A stretch of 64,000 nt of DNA from Sphingorhabdus contaminans (lineage in GTDB: Bacteria > Pseudomonadota > Alphaproteobacteria > Sphingomonadales > Sphingomonadaceae), in NCBI RefSeq assembly GCF_007280415.1, contig NZ_VKKU01000001.1:1054001-1118000 (forward strand), read 5' to 3'. Below the pieces are notes generated by a model. That model was not told the DNA's origin and ran no database searches. It worked only from the letters and a program-made list of their open reading frames with translations. Numbering within the stretch: position 1 is the first letter of the stretch; the number at the start of each line of letters is the position of its first letter. A program made the translations under genes and the position numbers. Positions 10,112-17,712 of the stretch are shown piece by piece.

Positions 10112-11334
10112 AGCCGGTCTCGCAAGGCGTAATAGAGAAGACCCAAAGTGGCGAGCGGCCGTGCGAAAAATTTGCCGCCCGGAAATGGCCGATGTGGCAA
10201 ACGGGCAAAGACATCGAAACGCCCCATTGTTCCTGCAACCGCCTCCGCCAACAATTCGCCTGCCAGCGTTGTAACCAAGGCACCATGCCCGGAAAAGCCA
10301 TGGGCGAAAAATATATTCCCCTCCCGTCCTATATGCGGGAGGCGGTTCATCGTGACGCCGACGGCGCCGCCCCACGCATAGTCGATAGCTGTGTCGGCCA
10401 GAGACGGGAACACATCCGCGATATGTTTGCGGACAAACGCAGATATGTCGGCGGGCGGCGTCTGGACATATTTTTCACCGCCGCCGAAAATCAGGCGCTT
10501 GTCGGCAGAAAGACGGTAATAGTTAAGCACAAATCGACTATCCGCGACCGCGGCATCACTGGGCAGAAAGGCCTCCCAATTCGCAAGAGGCTGGGTCGCA
10601 ATATTATAGTTCATGATCGGAATGGTGTAGCGGCCCAGTCGCTCGTCGATTTCATGCAGCCAGCTATCGGTTGCGACGATCACTGCCCCGGCATCGACAT
10701 CCCCGGGTCGTACAAAGCTATTCTCGAAAATGGAAACGCCTGCCTGCTGTGCGGCAGAGGCCAGACCCAAGGCATAGTTTAGAGGATGGAAATGCCCGCC
10801 TTGGGAATCATAAATACCACCATAATAACCACCGCCACGGATATGCTTTTCGAGGTCCTTTGGCTGCACAGTCTCGCTTTTCCAGCCAAAATGTTTTTCC
10901 AGATATTCGGTATCCCGTCGCATCGCGTCAAAATGTGCAGGCTTATAGGCTGCCTCCAAATGGCCGCTTTTCAAATCACATTGGATGCCGTGCCGGTCGA
11001 TCCGTTGTTTCACGCGATCCACAGCGCCATAGGCAAGGTCGAATATCGCTTGCGACCGTTCACGTCCAAATTCTTCATCCAGTTCGCGCATTGACCAGCG
11101 CAGTCCGGGGATCAATTGCCCGCCATTGCGTCCCGATGCCCCGTAACCGATGCTCCTGGCCTCCAGCAGTGCAACCTTCAGTCCTTTTTCGGCGCAGGCA
11201 AGCGCCGCGGACAAACCGGTAAACCCGCCGCCGATCACGGCGACATCATATTTTTCGCCGCCGGTAAAAACGGGCTGCGGCACCCACGCATTGGCACTGG
11301 CCTGATAATAGCTGTTGTTGAGAGGATCGTTCAT
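10108..11334 (-). CDS. FAD-dependent amine oxidase, PuuB-like
   Basis: A 408-residue DAO-type flavoprotein. The dinucleotide-binding motif is VAVIGGGFTGLSAALACAEKG (about residues 30-50), followed by LLEARSIGYGASGRNGGQL, typical of gamma-glutamylputrescine oxidase PuuB and related enzymes. C-terminal GFSGHGALVTTLAGELLAEA contacts FAD in this family. Expected reaction: oxidative deamination of a gamma-glutamylated amine to the aldehyde with H2O2 release. It lies between the cupin (15 bp upstream) and the aminotransferase (4-nt overlap). Confidence 0.87.
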   Translation of the reverse strand: MNDPLNNSYYQASANAWVPQPVFTGGEKYDVAVIGGGFTGLSAALACAEKGLKVALLEARSIGYGASGRNGGQLIPGLRWSMRELDEEFGRERSQAIFDLAYGAVDRVKQRIDRHGIQCDLKSGHLEAAYKPAHFDAMRRDTEYLEKHFGWKSETVQPKDLEKHIRGGGYYGGIYDSQGGHFHPLNYALGLASAAQQAGVSIFENSFVRPGDVDAGAVIVATDSWLHEIDERLGRYTIPIMNYNIATQPLANWEAFLPSDAAVADSRFVLNYYRLSADKRLIFGGGEKYVQTPPADISAFVRKHIADVFPSLADTAIDYAWGGAVGVTMNRLPHIGREGNIFFAHGFSGHGALVTTLAGELLAEAVAGTMGRFDVFARLPHRPFPGGKFFARPLATLGLLYYALRDRL

Positions 11335-11349
11335 GTGAAGAATGCCGGA

Positions 11350-11718
11350 CTAGTCCGCGCTCTCCATCGGCGGCCCCAGATCGATCACATACAGCTTCCG
11401 AACAGGTGTCAGATTTTCCCAAATGCCTTCAAAGCCGGGTTCTATGACGAGATTTCCGTCTGGGCCCGCTTCGGCAATTGTGCCGTCGTCGCCGGTCAAG
11501 CGCACATGACCTTCGACAATTCGGCAATATTCCCATTCGGAATAGGAGACGCGCCAGGCCCCCTCCCCACAGCTCCATTCGCCGAAATATTTCCTGCCAT
11601 CGGCCGATTCATAGGCGTTGCGCGTTTCACCACGTGGCGCACCGCGTACAACCCGATCGGGGGAAGGCGCGAAATCTTCGGCTGGAGCAGCGTCAACATG
11701 GATACTGCGCGCGGTCAC
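11350..11718 (-). CDS. Cupin of the DUF861/ureidoglycine-hydrolase type
   Basis: A 122-residue single-domain cupin: GEWSCGEGAWRVSYSEWEYCRIVEGHVRLTGDDG, then a second cupin motif LVIEPGFEGIWENLTPVRKLYVI. This pattern (WxxxxYxExExCxIxEGxVxLT) fits the small DUF861 cupins often found with amine and amino-acid catabolism genes. It starts with GTG at 11718, 3 nt past the stop of the upstream synthetase gene, so the two are translationally close. Metal-binding histidines are not obvious, which is usual for this subgroup. The function is not known. Confidence 0.75.
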   Translation of the reverse strand: MTARSIHVDAAPAEDFAPSPDRVVRGAPRGETRNAYESADGRKYFGEWSCGEGAWRVSYSEWEYCRIVEGHVRLTGDDGTIAEAGPDGNLVIEPGFEGIWENLTPVRKLYVIDLGPPMESAD

Positions 11719-11721
11719 GAT

Positions 11722-13068
11722 TTATACCCGCAACAACAAATGCTCGCGTTCCCAGCTGCTCACGACCGATTGGTAATTGAACAGCTCGTAATCCTTGACC
11801 GCATAGTAAATCTCGAAAAACTCTTCGCCGAGAAGATTTCGAACAGGGCGGCAAGCCGAGAATCGGTCAAGTGCGGCTTCCAGGGTGCGAGGAAGCGTGC
11901 GTGCCCGGTTATAGGCGCTACCGATAATCGCCTTTGCTGGCACCATCCTCTCCACCATGCCGATATAGCCGCAGACCAAGGAGGCGGCGATGGCGAGATA
12001 CGGGTTGGAATCGGCACCCGGCAGCCTGTTCTCGACGCGGCGATTTGCCTTGTCCGAAATAGGAACGCGAAAGCCGCAACTGCGATTGTCTTCACCCCAT
12101 TGCACATTGATCGGCGCCGCACTGTCGGGGCGCATGCGGCGAAAACTGTTCACATTGGGCGCCCAGAGCGGCGAGATTTGCGGCATGAATTTGACCAGCC
12201 CCGCAATATAACTGCGGAACATCGCGCTATCCTTACCATTGGCGTTCGAGAACAGGTTTCTTCCCGTTTCGGCATCGACAACGGACTGGTGGATATGCAT
12301 GGCACTGCCCGGCTGGCCTGCCATCGGATTTGCCATGAAAGTGGCATAAACCCCATGTTGCTTGGCAACGGCGCGTACGACCCTTTTGAAAAGAAATACC
12401 TGATCCGCCAATTTGAGAGGGTCACCGTGGATGAAGTTGACCTCCAACTGCGCCGCACCCATTTCGTGGATCATCGTATCGATATCGAGCCCCATCAACT
12501 CGCAATTATCGTAAATATGGTCGATGATATCCTCATATTCATTCATCGCCTCCAGCCCGTAAGGCTGGCTCGCCGTTTCCGCCCGGCCACTTGATCCGGT
12601 AGGAGGAACCAGAGGGAAGTCGGGGTCCGTATTTTGCGATACAAGGTAAAATTCGACTTCGGGCGCAATGATCGGTTTCCAGCCCTTGTCGGCATATAGG
12701 CCAAGGACTTTCTTCAGGATCGTGCGGGGCGCCAGTTCAACTTCGGTGCCATCGCCATGAAAGGCATCGGCAATCACAAAGGCGGTGGGCGATTTGAACC
12801 CGGGTGCGACACAAATGGTGTCGGGATCCGCGATCAGTATCTTGTCTGGATCCTTATCCCAGATGTCCTCGATATCCTCGGGATAATGACCATCGATGGT
12901 GCAAATGAATACGCTTCCCGGTATCCGCAACGACTTGTCACGGACGGAGGAAAGGAATTTTTTGGCGGGCAAGACCTTGCCGCGCTGCACACCATTAATG
13001 TCGGGAACGATACATTCGACTTCGTCGATTTTGTGCTCTGCGATCCAATTCGCGAGATTGACAGACAT
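11722..13068 (-). CDS. Glutamine synthetase-like gamma-glutamyl-amine ligase (PuuA-like), copy 1
   Basis: About 448 residues, glutamine-synthetase fold. Motifs include VECIVPDINGVQRGKVLPAKKF, PEVEFYLV, FMANPMAGQPGSAMHIHQS, WGEDNRSCGFRVP and ADSNPYLAIAAS. It is clearly diverged from the other synthetase of the cluster (7362-8762), which carries AKPFAEQAGSGMHIHVS at the same site, so these are not a recent duplication. The ATG at 13068 follows GGTG; a GTG at 13077 is the alternative start. First gene after the porin and a strong hairpin. The amine substrate is unknown. Confidence 0.85.
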   Translation of the reverse strand: MSVNLANWIAEHKIDEVECIVPDINGVQRGKVLPAKKFLSSVRDKSLRIPGSVFICTIDGHYPEDIEDIWDKDPDKILIADPDTICVAPGFKSPTAFVIADAFHGDGTEVELAPRTILKKVLGLYADKGWKPIIAPEVEFYLVSQNTDPDFPLVPPTGSSGRAETASQPYGLEAMNEYEDIIDHIYDNCELMGLDIDTMIHEMGAAQLEVNFIHGDPLKLADQVFLFKRVVRAVAKQHGVYATFMANPMAGQPGSAMHIHQSVVDAETGRNLFSNANGKDSAMFRSYIAGLVKFMPQISPLWAPNVNSFRRMRPDSAAPINVQWGEDNRSCGFRVPISDKANRRVENRLPGADSNPYLAIAASLVCGYIGMVERMVPAKAIIGSAYNRARTLPRTLEAALDRFSACRPVRNLLGEEFFEIYYAVKDYELFNYQSVVSSWEREHLLLRV

Positions 13069-13102
13069 TGTTTTCACCAGCTTTCTGTTCGCTGGATAAG
13101 GA

Positions 13103-13134
13103 CATGCCGGACTTGAAAGGTCAAGCCCGGCATG
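13103..13134 (-). terminator. Strong hairpin between torF-like gene and the amine cluster
   Basis: CATGCCGG (13103-13110) pairs with CCGGCATG (13127-13134), and inner CTTGA/TCAAG extends the stem around an AAGG loop. No T-run follows on the minus strand. It lies 33 nt past the porin stop and 34 nt before the synthetase start, so it could partly terminate, attenuate or process a shared transcript. Confidence 0.55.
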
Positions 13135-13167
13135 CAGATTTCGACCCGGGAAGCCCCGGAAAGTTAA

Positions 13168-13887
13168 TTAAAAGAAGTAAGCGAGCGAGAAAACCACGCC
13201 TGCCGAACTGTCTTTGAACGCGAAGGTCGACTGACGGTCGGTGTCCACATAAGATGCGCCCAGCGTGAAACCGGCGACATTTGCGGTCAGGCCCAGCGAC
13301 CAGTCCAGCTTCGAGCTGCCACCGGTGAAGGCACCATCTTCAAGACCGACCGAACCGACGATCGAAATGGGCGAATCTGGCAGTGCGATTGTCGCATTTG
13401 TGGCAACATAGATGTTGTCGGTATTGCCGGTATTGTCCTGGCTGGGAACATAGCTCAACTGGCCACCGATGGTTGCGGGCCCAACGGTCGTGCCGAGCTT
13501 GCCGGTGAACTCCACATAGTTGAAGCTCGAAACACCGGGATAGACATAATATGTAGCGCCAATGTCATAGGTGACGGTGTCGCCGCCTGAGAAACCGGCA
13601 TAAAGATCGACTTCGATATCATCGCCAGCGTTTTCCGCCAGATTGGAACCCCATACACCTACGTAGAAGCCCGATTCATGCTTGACGGTCAGGGTTGGCT
13701 GGATCGCAAAATCCTTGTCCGAAAGCGAAACGCCGCGGAAACGGTAGTCCGAAACGCCGGTGATGCCACCGGTGATGGTGATGGGACCGGATTCTGCTTC
13801 TTCTTCCTGCGCAAATGCAGGTGCGGAAACAGCAAGTGCGCTCATCGCGACACTCATCGCAGCCAGTTTCAAAATCGAGTTACGCAT
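13168..13887 (-). CDS. TorF-family putative porin
   Basis: A 239-residue outer-membrane beta-barrel. The signal peptide (MRNSILKLAAMSVAMSALAVSAPAFA) is cleaved before QEEEAESG. The barrel begins with the family hallmark GITGVSDYRFRGVSLSDKDFAIQP, shared with the TorF/gcw_chp porins. It ends in SLAYFF, the terminal aromatic needed for outer-membrane assembly. AAGGGG precedes the ATG. Its position ahead of the amine cluster suggests uptake of a small nitrogenous solute; that is inference. Upstream, 13888-14163 holds the promoter and two inverted repeats. Confidence 0.85.
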   Translation of the reverse strand: MRNSILKLAAMSVAMSALAVSAPAFAQEEEAESGPITITGGITGVSDYRFRGVSLSDKDFAIQPTLTVKHESGFYVGVWGSNLAENAGDDIEVDLYAGFSGGDTVTYDIGATYYVYPGVSSFNYVEFTGKLGTTVGPATIGGQLSYVPSQDNTGNTDNIYVATNATIALPDSPISIVGSVGLEDGAFTGGSSKLDWSLGLTANVAGFTLGASYVDTDRQSTFAFKDSSAGVVFSLAYFF

Positions 13888-13950
13888 AAAATTACCCCTT
13901 CTTTAGGTGCGCTATTAAGTTAACCGGAGACAAGGCGTACACCACAGCCC

Positions 13951-14039
13951 ACGGCACATGCCGTCCTCTTCCCGCTCAATCTAATGCGCGCGCCGTGGTT
14001 AATTATTGTTTACCAGCGCCTTTATTGTGCAGGTGCACA
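13951..14039. promoter_or_regulatory. Upstream region of the porin with two short inverted repeats
   Basis: In the 276-bp gap ahead of the porin, ACGGCA-CA-TGCCGT (13951-13964) and TGTGCA-GG-TGCACA (14026-14039) are perfect short inverted repeats. The second resembles the half-sites of NtrC-type operators (TGCAC...GTGCA) but with a much shorter spacer. No clear -24/-12 sigma-54 promoter was found. Operator function is a guess. Confidence 0.35.
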
Positions 14040-14163
14040 CAAACATCAATGGAACATGCAATCAAGCAATTTTATGTCAGCGCCGTTGTCCTTTTTGACA
14101 AATGTGACAATTACATCACAGTTTCGTGAAGGTAGTTTGCACCCTGGCGCCAGTCGAAAATGT

Positions 14164-14631
14164 CTATCCCAGCAGCCTTGGCGGCACCGTACGATTGACC
14201 ACTTCGCGCAGGGCGAACGCTGTTTCTATACGTGCCACACGCGGCAAACGGGCGATTTCCTGACGGTGGATAATCTCGTAATCCTCAATCGACGTGGCCC
14301 GGACCACCAGAAGATAATCGTTCCGGCCGCTCATCAGATGACAGCGTATGATCGACGGGCTTTCCACCACTGCTGCTTCGAATGTCCCCATGGCCTCTTC
14401 GCTCTGGCTGTCCAGCGTTATGGTGACCATGACCGTCGCGCCCATGCCCAGTTTGCGCAGGTTAACATCCGCCCGGTAACCGCGCACGATGCCGGCATCC
14501 TCCAGGCCCTTTTGCCGCCGCGCGGCGGCGCTTGGCGACAGGCCTGCGGCCTCGCCTAACTCCTGCTGCGTTGCCCTTCCGTTGGAGACGAGTACGCGGA
14601 GTAATTTGCGGTCTGCACGATCCAGTTGCAT
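14164..14631 (-). CDS. Lrp/AsnC-family transcriptional regulator
   Basis: A 155-residue feast/famine regulator. It has an N-terminal winged helix (LDRADRKLLRVLVSNGRATQQELGEAAGLSPSAAARRQKGLEDAG) and a C-terminal RAM domain ending in HLMSGRNDYLLVV and VARIETAFALREV. The ATG at 14631 follows AGGTGA; an upstream in-frame ATG (14664) would give 11 extra residues. It is divergent from alanine dehydrogenase, a pairing in which the Lrp protein commonly activates the dehydrogenase in response to alanine. I infer the same job here. Confidence 0.9.
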   Translation of the reverse strand: MQLDRADRKLLRVLVSNGRATQQELGEAAGLSPSAAARRQKGLEDAGIVRGYRADVNLRKLGMGATVMVTITLDSQSEEAMGTFEAAVVESPSIIRCHLMSGRNDYLLVVRATSIEDYEIIHRQEIARLPRVARIETAFALREVVNRTVPPRLLG

Positions 14632-14692
14632 ATTTTCTTCACCTATATCGATTTTTACGCGCATTTTATGTGCGATTTAAGCAATCTTGTCG

Positions 14693-14706
14693 AATCTTTG
14701 CAGATT
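14693..14706. promoter_or_regulatory. Candidate Lrp-type operator
   Basis: AATCT-TTGC-AGATT is a perfect inverted repeat in the 133-bp gap between the divergent Lrp-family gene and alanine dehydrogenase. Lrp-family boxes are typically about 15-bp, AT-rich, imperfect palindromes, so size and place fit. Binding is untested. Confidence 0.4.
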
Positions 14707-14764
14707 AACTGCGGTCGGACAATGCTATTTCTTCGTTCCAGAGACTCATTACAGGAGAAGAGAA

Positions 14765-15892
14765 ATGCGCGTCGGCGTCCCCAGCGAGATCAAGGTTCAT
14801 GAATATCGGGTCGGCCTGACCCCCGGCGCCGTGCGCGAATATGTTGCGCGTGGCCATCAGGTTGTCGTTCAATCGGGCGCGGGTGCGGGTATCATGGCAA
14901 CCGACGACGCCTACCGCGCCGCTGGTGCCGAAATTGCGGCAACGGCGGCCGAGATATTCGCCGGATGCGAAATGATCGTGAAAGTGAAAGAGCCCCAGCC
15001 TTCGGAATGGGTGCAACTTCGTCCCGACCAGCTCCTCTTCACCTATCTGCATCTTGCGCCCGACCCCGAACAGGCGAAGGGCCTGATCGCAAGCGGCTGC
15101 ACGGCAATCGCCTATGAAACCGTAACCGACGACAAGGGCACCCTGCCCCTGCTCGCGCCCATGAGCGAAGTTGCAGGCCGTCTCGCCATCGAAGCGGCGG
15201 GCGAGGCCATGCGGCGGAGCGAGGGCGGTGCCGGCATATTGCTGGGCGGCGTCCCCGGCGTTGCTGCGGGCCGCGTCTGCGTGATCGGCGGCGGAGTTGT
15301 CGGCACCCATGCGGCGCGCATGGCCGTGGGCCTTGGCGCGGAAGTCACCATCGTAGACCGCTCCATCCCCCGCCTGCGCGAACTGGATGAACTGTTCCAG
15401 GGCCGTGTCCGCACGCGTTACTCGACGCTGGAGACGATCGATCACGAAATCAGCATAGCCGACGCCGTCATCGGTGCGGTACTGATCCCCGGCGCAAGCG
15501 CACCGAAGCTTGTGACCCGTGCCATGTTGAAACATATGAAGCCGGGCTCGGTCCTCGTCGATGTCGCCATCGACCAGGGCGGATGCTTTGAAACATCAAA
15601 GCCGACCACCCATGCCGAACCCACCTATGTCGTCGACGGCATCATTCACTATTGCGTCGCAAATATGCCAGGCGCGGTGCCGCAAACCAGCGCCGCTGCG
15701 CTGAATAACGCCACTTTGCCCTATGGCCTCGCACTGGCGGAAAAGGGTGTCGGCGCGTTGCATTCCCTCTCCGAAACCGGTCGCGGCCTCCTCGCCGGGC
15801 TGAACGTCCACAAGGGCAAAGTCACCAGCAAGGCCGTCGCGGATAGCCTCGACCTCGATTTTGTCGCACCGGAAACCGCGCTCGCCGCGTGA
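14765..15892 (+). CDS. ald: Alanine dehydrogenase
   Basis: NAD-dependent reversible oxidative deamination of L-alanine to pyruvate and ammonia. 375 residues. N-terminus [21 protein letters not shown] contains the substrate-binding Arg; then [10 protein letters not shown] (catalytic Lys), [11 protein letters not shown] (catalytic His) and the NAD fold [28 protein letters not shown]. The C-terminal [21 protein letters not shown] segment is present as [16 protein letters not shown]. The ATG at 14765 has AGGAGAAG directly upstream, so longer frames are not needed. Followed by a LacI regulator starting near its stop. Confidence 0.96.
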   Translation: MRVGVPSEIKVHEYRVGLTPGAVREYVARGHQVVVQSGAGAGIMATDDAYRAAGAEIAATAAEIFAGCEMIVKVKEPQPSEWVQLRPDQLLFTYLHLAPDPEQAKGLIASGCTAIAYETVTDDKGTLPLLAPMSEVAGRLAIEAAGEAMRRSEGGAGILLGGVPGVAAGRVCVIGGGVVGTHAARMAVGLGAEVTIVDRSIPRLRELDELFQGRVRTRYSTLETIDHEISIADAVIGAVLIPGASAPKLVTRAMLKHMKPGSVLVDVAIDQGGCFETSKPTTHAEPTYVVDGIIHYCVANMPGAVPQTSAAALNNATLPYGLALAEKGVGALHSLSETGRGLLAGLNVHKGKVTSKAVADSLDLDFVAPETALAA

Positions 15893-15924
15893 CTCCGGCG
15901 CGCCTTGGTGCTAACCGGCGCGGC

Positions 15925-16941
15925 ATGGGCAAAGAGGGGCGGATTACAGCGCATCAGATCGCAGCGATGCTGGGGGTTTCGCAACCCACAGTATCGCGCG
16001 CGCTGCGCGGCGACAAAAAGGTCAATGAAGAAACCCGCGCGCGTATTGTGGCGCTGGCGAACGAACTCAACTATTCGGTCGACCACAACGCCCTTCGCCT
16101 GCGCACGCAACAGACTTTTTCAATCGCCCTCGTCATCCTGTGCCGAAAGGGCGAGAATAAGGCGAACATCAACCCCTTCTACCTGTCGCTGCTCGGCTGT
16201 ATCGCTGCATCCGCGTCCGAGCGGGGATATAATCTGATCGTTTCCTTTCAGGATTCGCCCGCCAATTTCTTCGCAAACTACACAGGCAGCCGCCAGGCCG
16301 ACGGCCTGATCGTTATCGGCAGCGGGCAGAATGTGGAAGGCTGGCAGTATTTCGGCGAATATGCCCGCCACAACACGCCCATGATTTGCTGGGGCGCCAG
16401 CAAGGAAGACCTTGTTTCCATAAAGAGCGACAATGCAATGGGCACGCGTCTGGCCATCGACCATTTGCGCGCAAAGGGATGCAAGAACATCGCCTATATC
16501 GGGCCGATGAACAGCGAGCAGCCGCAATTTCAGGACCGCATCAATACCTATATGGCGCTGACACAGGAGCTCGGCCTTCCCGTCATCTGCCCCACCTTGC
16601 CCGAAAATGCCGTGCGTGAAGACCAGGGCTATGCCGCCGTCAAGGCACTGCTGCGCGACAAAACGAGCTTTGACGGTCTGTTTTGTGCAAATGACTTCAT
16701 TGCTTTGGGCGCATTGCGCGCACTGGACGAAGCCGGAATCTCTGCAGGAACGGACGTCCGTGTTATCGGATTCGACGGCATAGCCACCGGCGCCTATGCG
16801 CAGCCGCCGCTCACCACAATCGAACAGGATTATTATAAAGCAGGCGAGATGCTGGTCGAGGCGCTGATCGCACTTTTGAAAGGCAAAACGCCCGACACCA
16901 CACCGGTGCCGGTCCGGCTGTTACTCCGCGAAAGCGCCTGA
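15925..16941 (+). CDS. LacI/GalR-family transcriptional regulator
   Basis: About 338 residues. N-terminal HTH ITAHQIAAMLGVSQPTVSRALRGDKKVNEETRARI with the LacI hinge NELNYSVDHNALRLR, then a periplasmic-binding-like sensor domain (ADGLIVIGSGQN, CANDFIALGALRALDEAGI, DVRVIGFDGIATGAYAQPPLTTIEQ). Two starts are possible: GTG at 15889, whose GTGA overlaps the ald stop, or ATG at 15925, chosen because it begins just before the HTH; neither has a good Shine-Dalgarno. The ligand is unknown, and no sugar genes lie nearby to suggest one. Confidence 0.88.
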   Translation: MGKEGRITAHQIAAMLGVSQPTVSRALRGDKKVNEETRARIVALANELNYSVDHNALRLRTQQTFSIALVILCRKGENKANINPFYLSLLGCIAASASERGYNLIVSFQDSPANFFANYTGSRQADGLIVIGSGQNVEGWQYFGEYARHNTPMICWGASKEDLVSIKSDNAMGTRLAIDHLRAKGCKNIAYIGPMNSEQPQFQDRINTYMALTQELGLPVICPTLPENAVREDQGYAAVKALLRDKTSFDGLFCANDFIALGALRALDEAGISAGTDVRVIGFDGIATGAYAQPPLTTIEQDYYKAGEMLVEALIALLKGKTPDTTPVPVRLLLRESA

Positions 16942-16988
16942 GACTTTTACGGGCGAAAGTTTCCGGGCGATTAGCCCCGCATCCTTGC

Positions 16989-17294
16989 TTAATTTCGCTT
17001 CCCGTCAATCAAAACAGCCTGCTGCCATGCACTCGGCTTCTTGTCTGTCCGGTGGATACATCCGGCCCAGCAACAGGGCCGTTTCTTACCCTCCAATAAC
17101 TCCTCGCAGGTTCGTTCTATGCGCCGCGCCCGTGTTTTTGGCTGCTTGGCATCTTCAACCCAGCAGATAAATTCATTGCGGCCGATTGGCGTCAACGCTT
17201 GCCAAAGGGCAAAGATGTCAGGATCCGCCTGCAAAGCCAAGCGCATATCGTCCCCAGCCGTGTGGACGATGCCATGAAGAAACGCACTTTTCAT
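16989..17294 (-). CDS. YdeI/OmpD-associated (bacteriocin-protection) family protein
   Basis: About 101 residues. The central PIGRNEFICWVEDAKQPKTRARRIERTCEELLEGKKRPCCWAGC segment matches the C-terminal signature of YdeI/OmdA proteins (LxPxGRxEWIxWIxxAKxxETRxRRIxKxxxxLxxGKRRPCCW). Family members are linked to envelope or antimicrobial-peptide protection, but the mechanism is unknown. The start is uncertain: the ATG at 17294 has no good Shine-Dalgarno, and TTG/GTG codons near 17330 are alternatives. Convergent with the LacI gene. Confidence 0.75.
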   Translation of the reverse strand: MKSAFLHGIVHTAGDDMRLALQADPDIFALWQALTPIGRNEFICWVEDAKQPKTRARRIERTCEELLEGKKRPCCWAGCIHRTDKKPSAWQQAVLIDGKRN

Positions 17295-17369
17295 TGGATG
17301 GCTTATAACCCTCTGGCTCCGTTCCACCAACAGCGCGATTCAGTTATATGCCTCTGATCGCTCAACCCG

Positions 17370-17642
17370 TCAGCGTTTCACGCGTTCGAACAGATCGACC
17401 AGTTCATTGAACTTCGCCCGCTGCTCAGCAACATCTCCAGAAGCAATTGCCTCCGCAACGCAGCAGGATGCGTGATCCTTCAGGATAGCACTTTCGACTT
17501 TGGCGAGCGCCGCTTTCACCGCCTGCACCTGATGCAAAATGTCCATGCAGTAGCGGTCGTCAGCGACCATCTGTGAAACGCCGCGCACCTGACCCTCGAT
17601 ACGTTTCAGGCGATTAATTATGTCGCTCCGGTCTTTGGCCAT
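17370..17642 (-). CDS. csoR: CsoR-type copper-sensing repressor
   Basis: A 90-residue all-helical CsoR/RcnR/FrmR-family (DUF156) repressor: INRLKRIEGQVRGVSQMV and DILHQVQAVKAALAKVE. Cys32, His57 and Cys61 have the same spacing (25 and 4) as Cu(I) ligands Cys36-His61-Cys65 of M. tuberculosis CsoR, which favours copper over nickel or formaldehyde sensing. It is divergent from copA across 70 bp, with a matching operator (17660-17676). Expected to release DNA when Cu(I) binds. Confidence 0.88.
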   Translation of the reverse strand: MAKDRSDIINRLKRIEGQVRGVSQMVADDRYCMDILHQVQAVKAALAKVESAILKDHASCCVAEAIASGDVAEQRAKFNELVDLFERVKR

Positions 17643-17659
17643 ATGAATACCCGCTTGCT

Positions 17660-17676
17660 ATACCCTACAGGGGTAT
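17660..17676. promoter_or_regulatory. CsoR-type operator
   Basis: ATACCC-TACAG-GGGTAT, an inverted repeat with GC-rich half-sites of the kind bound by CsoR proteins, lies in the divergent csoR/copA spacer. It is placed to control both genes. CsoR operators are known as pseudo-palindromes with C/G tracts flanked by A/T; direct binding is untested. Confidence 0.65.
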
Positions 17677-17712
17677 CCTATACAACTCTCCCCAATTAGG
17701 ATGCAAGTGCAA

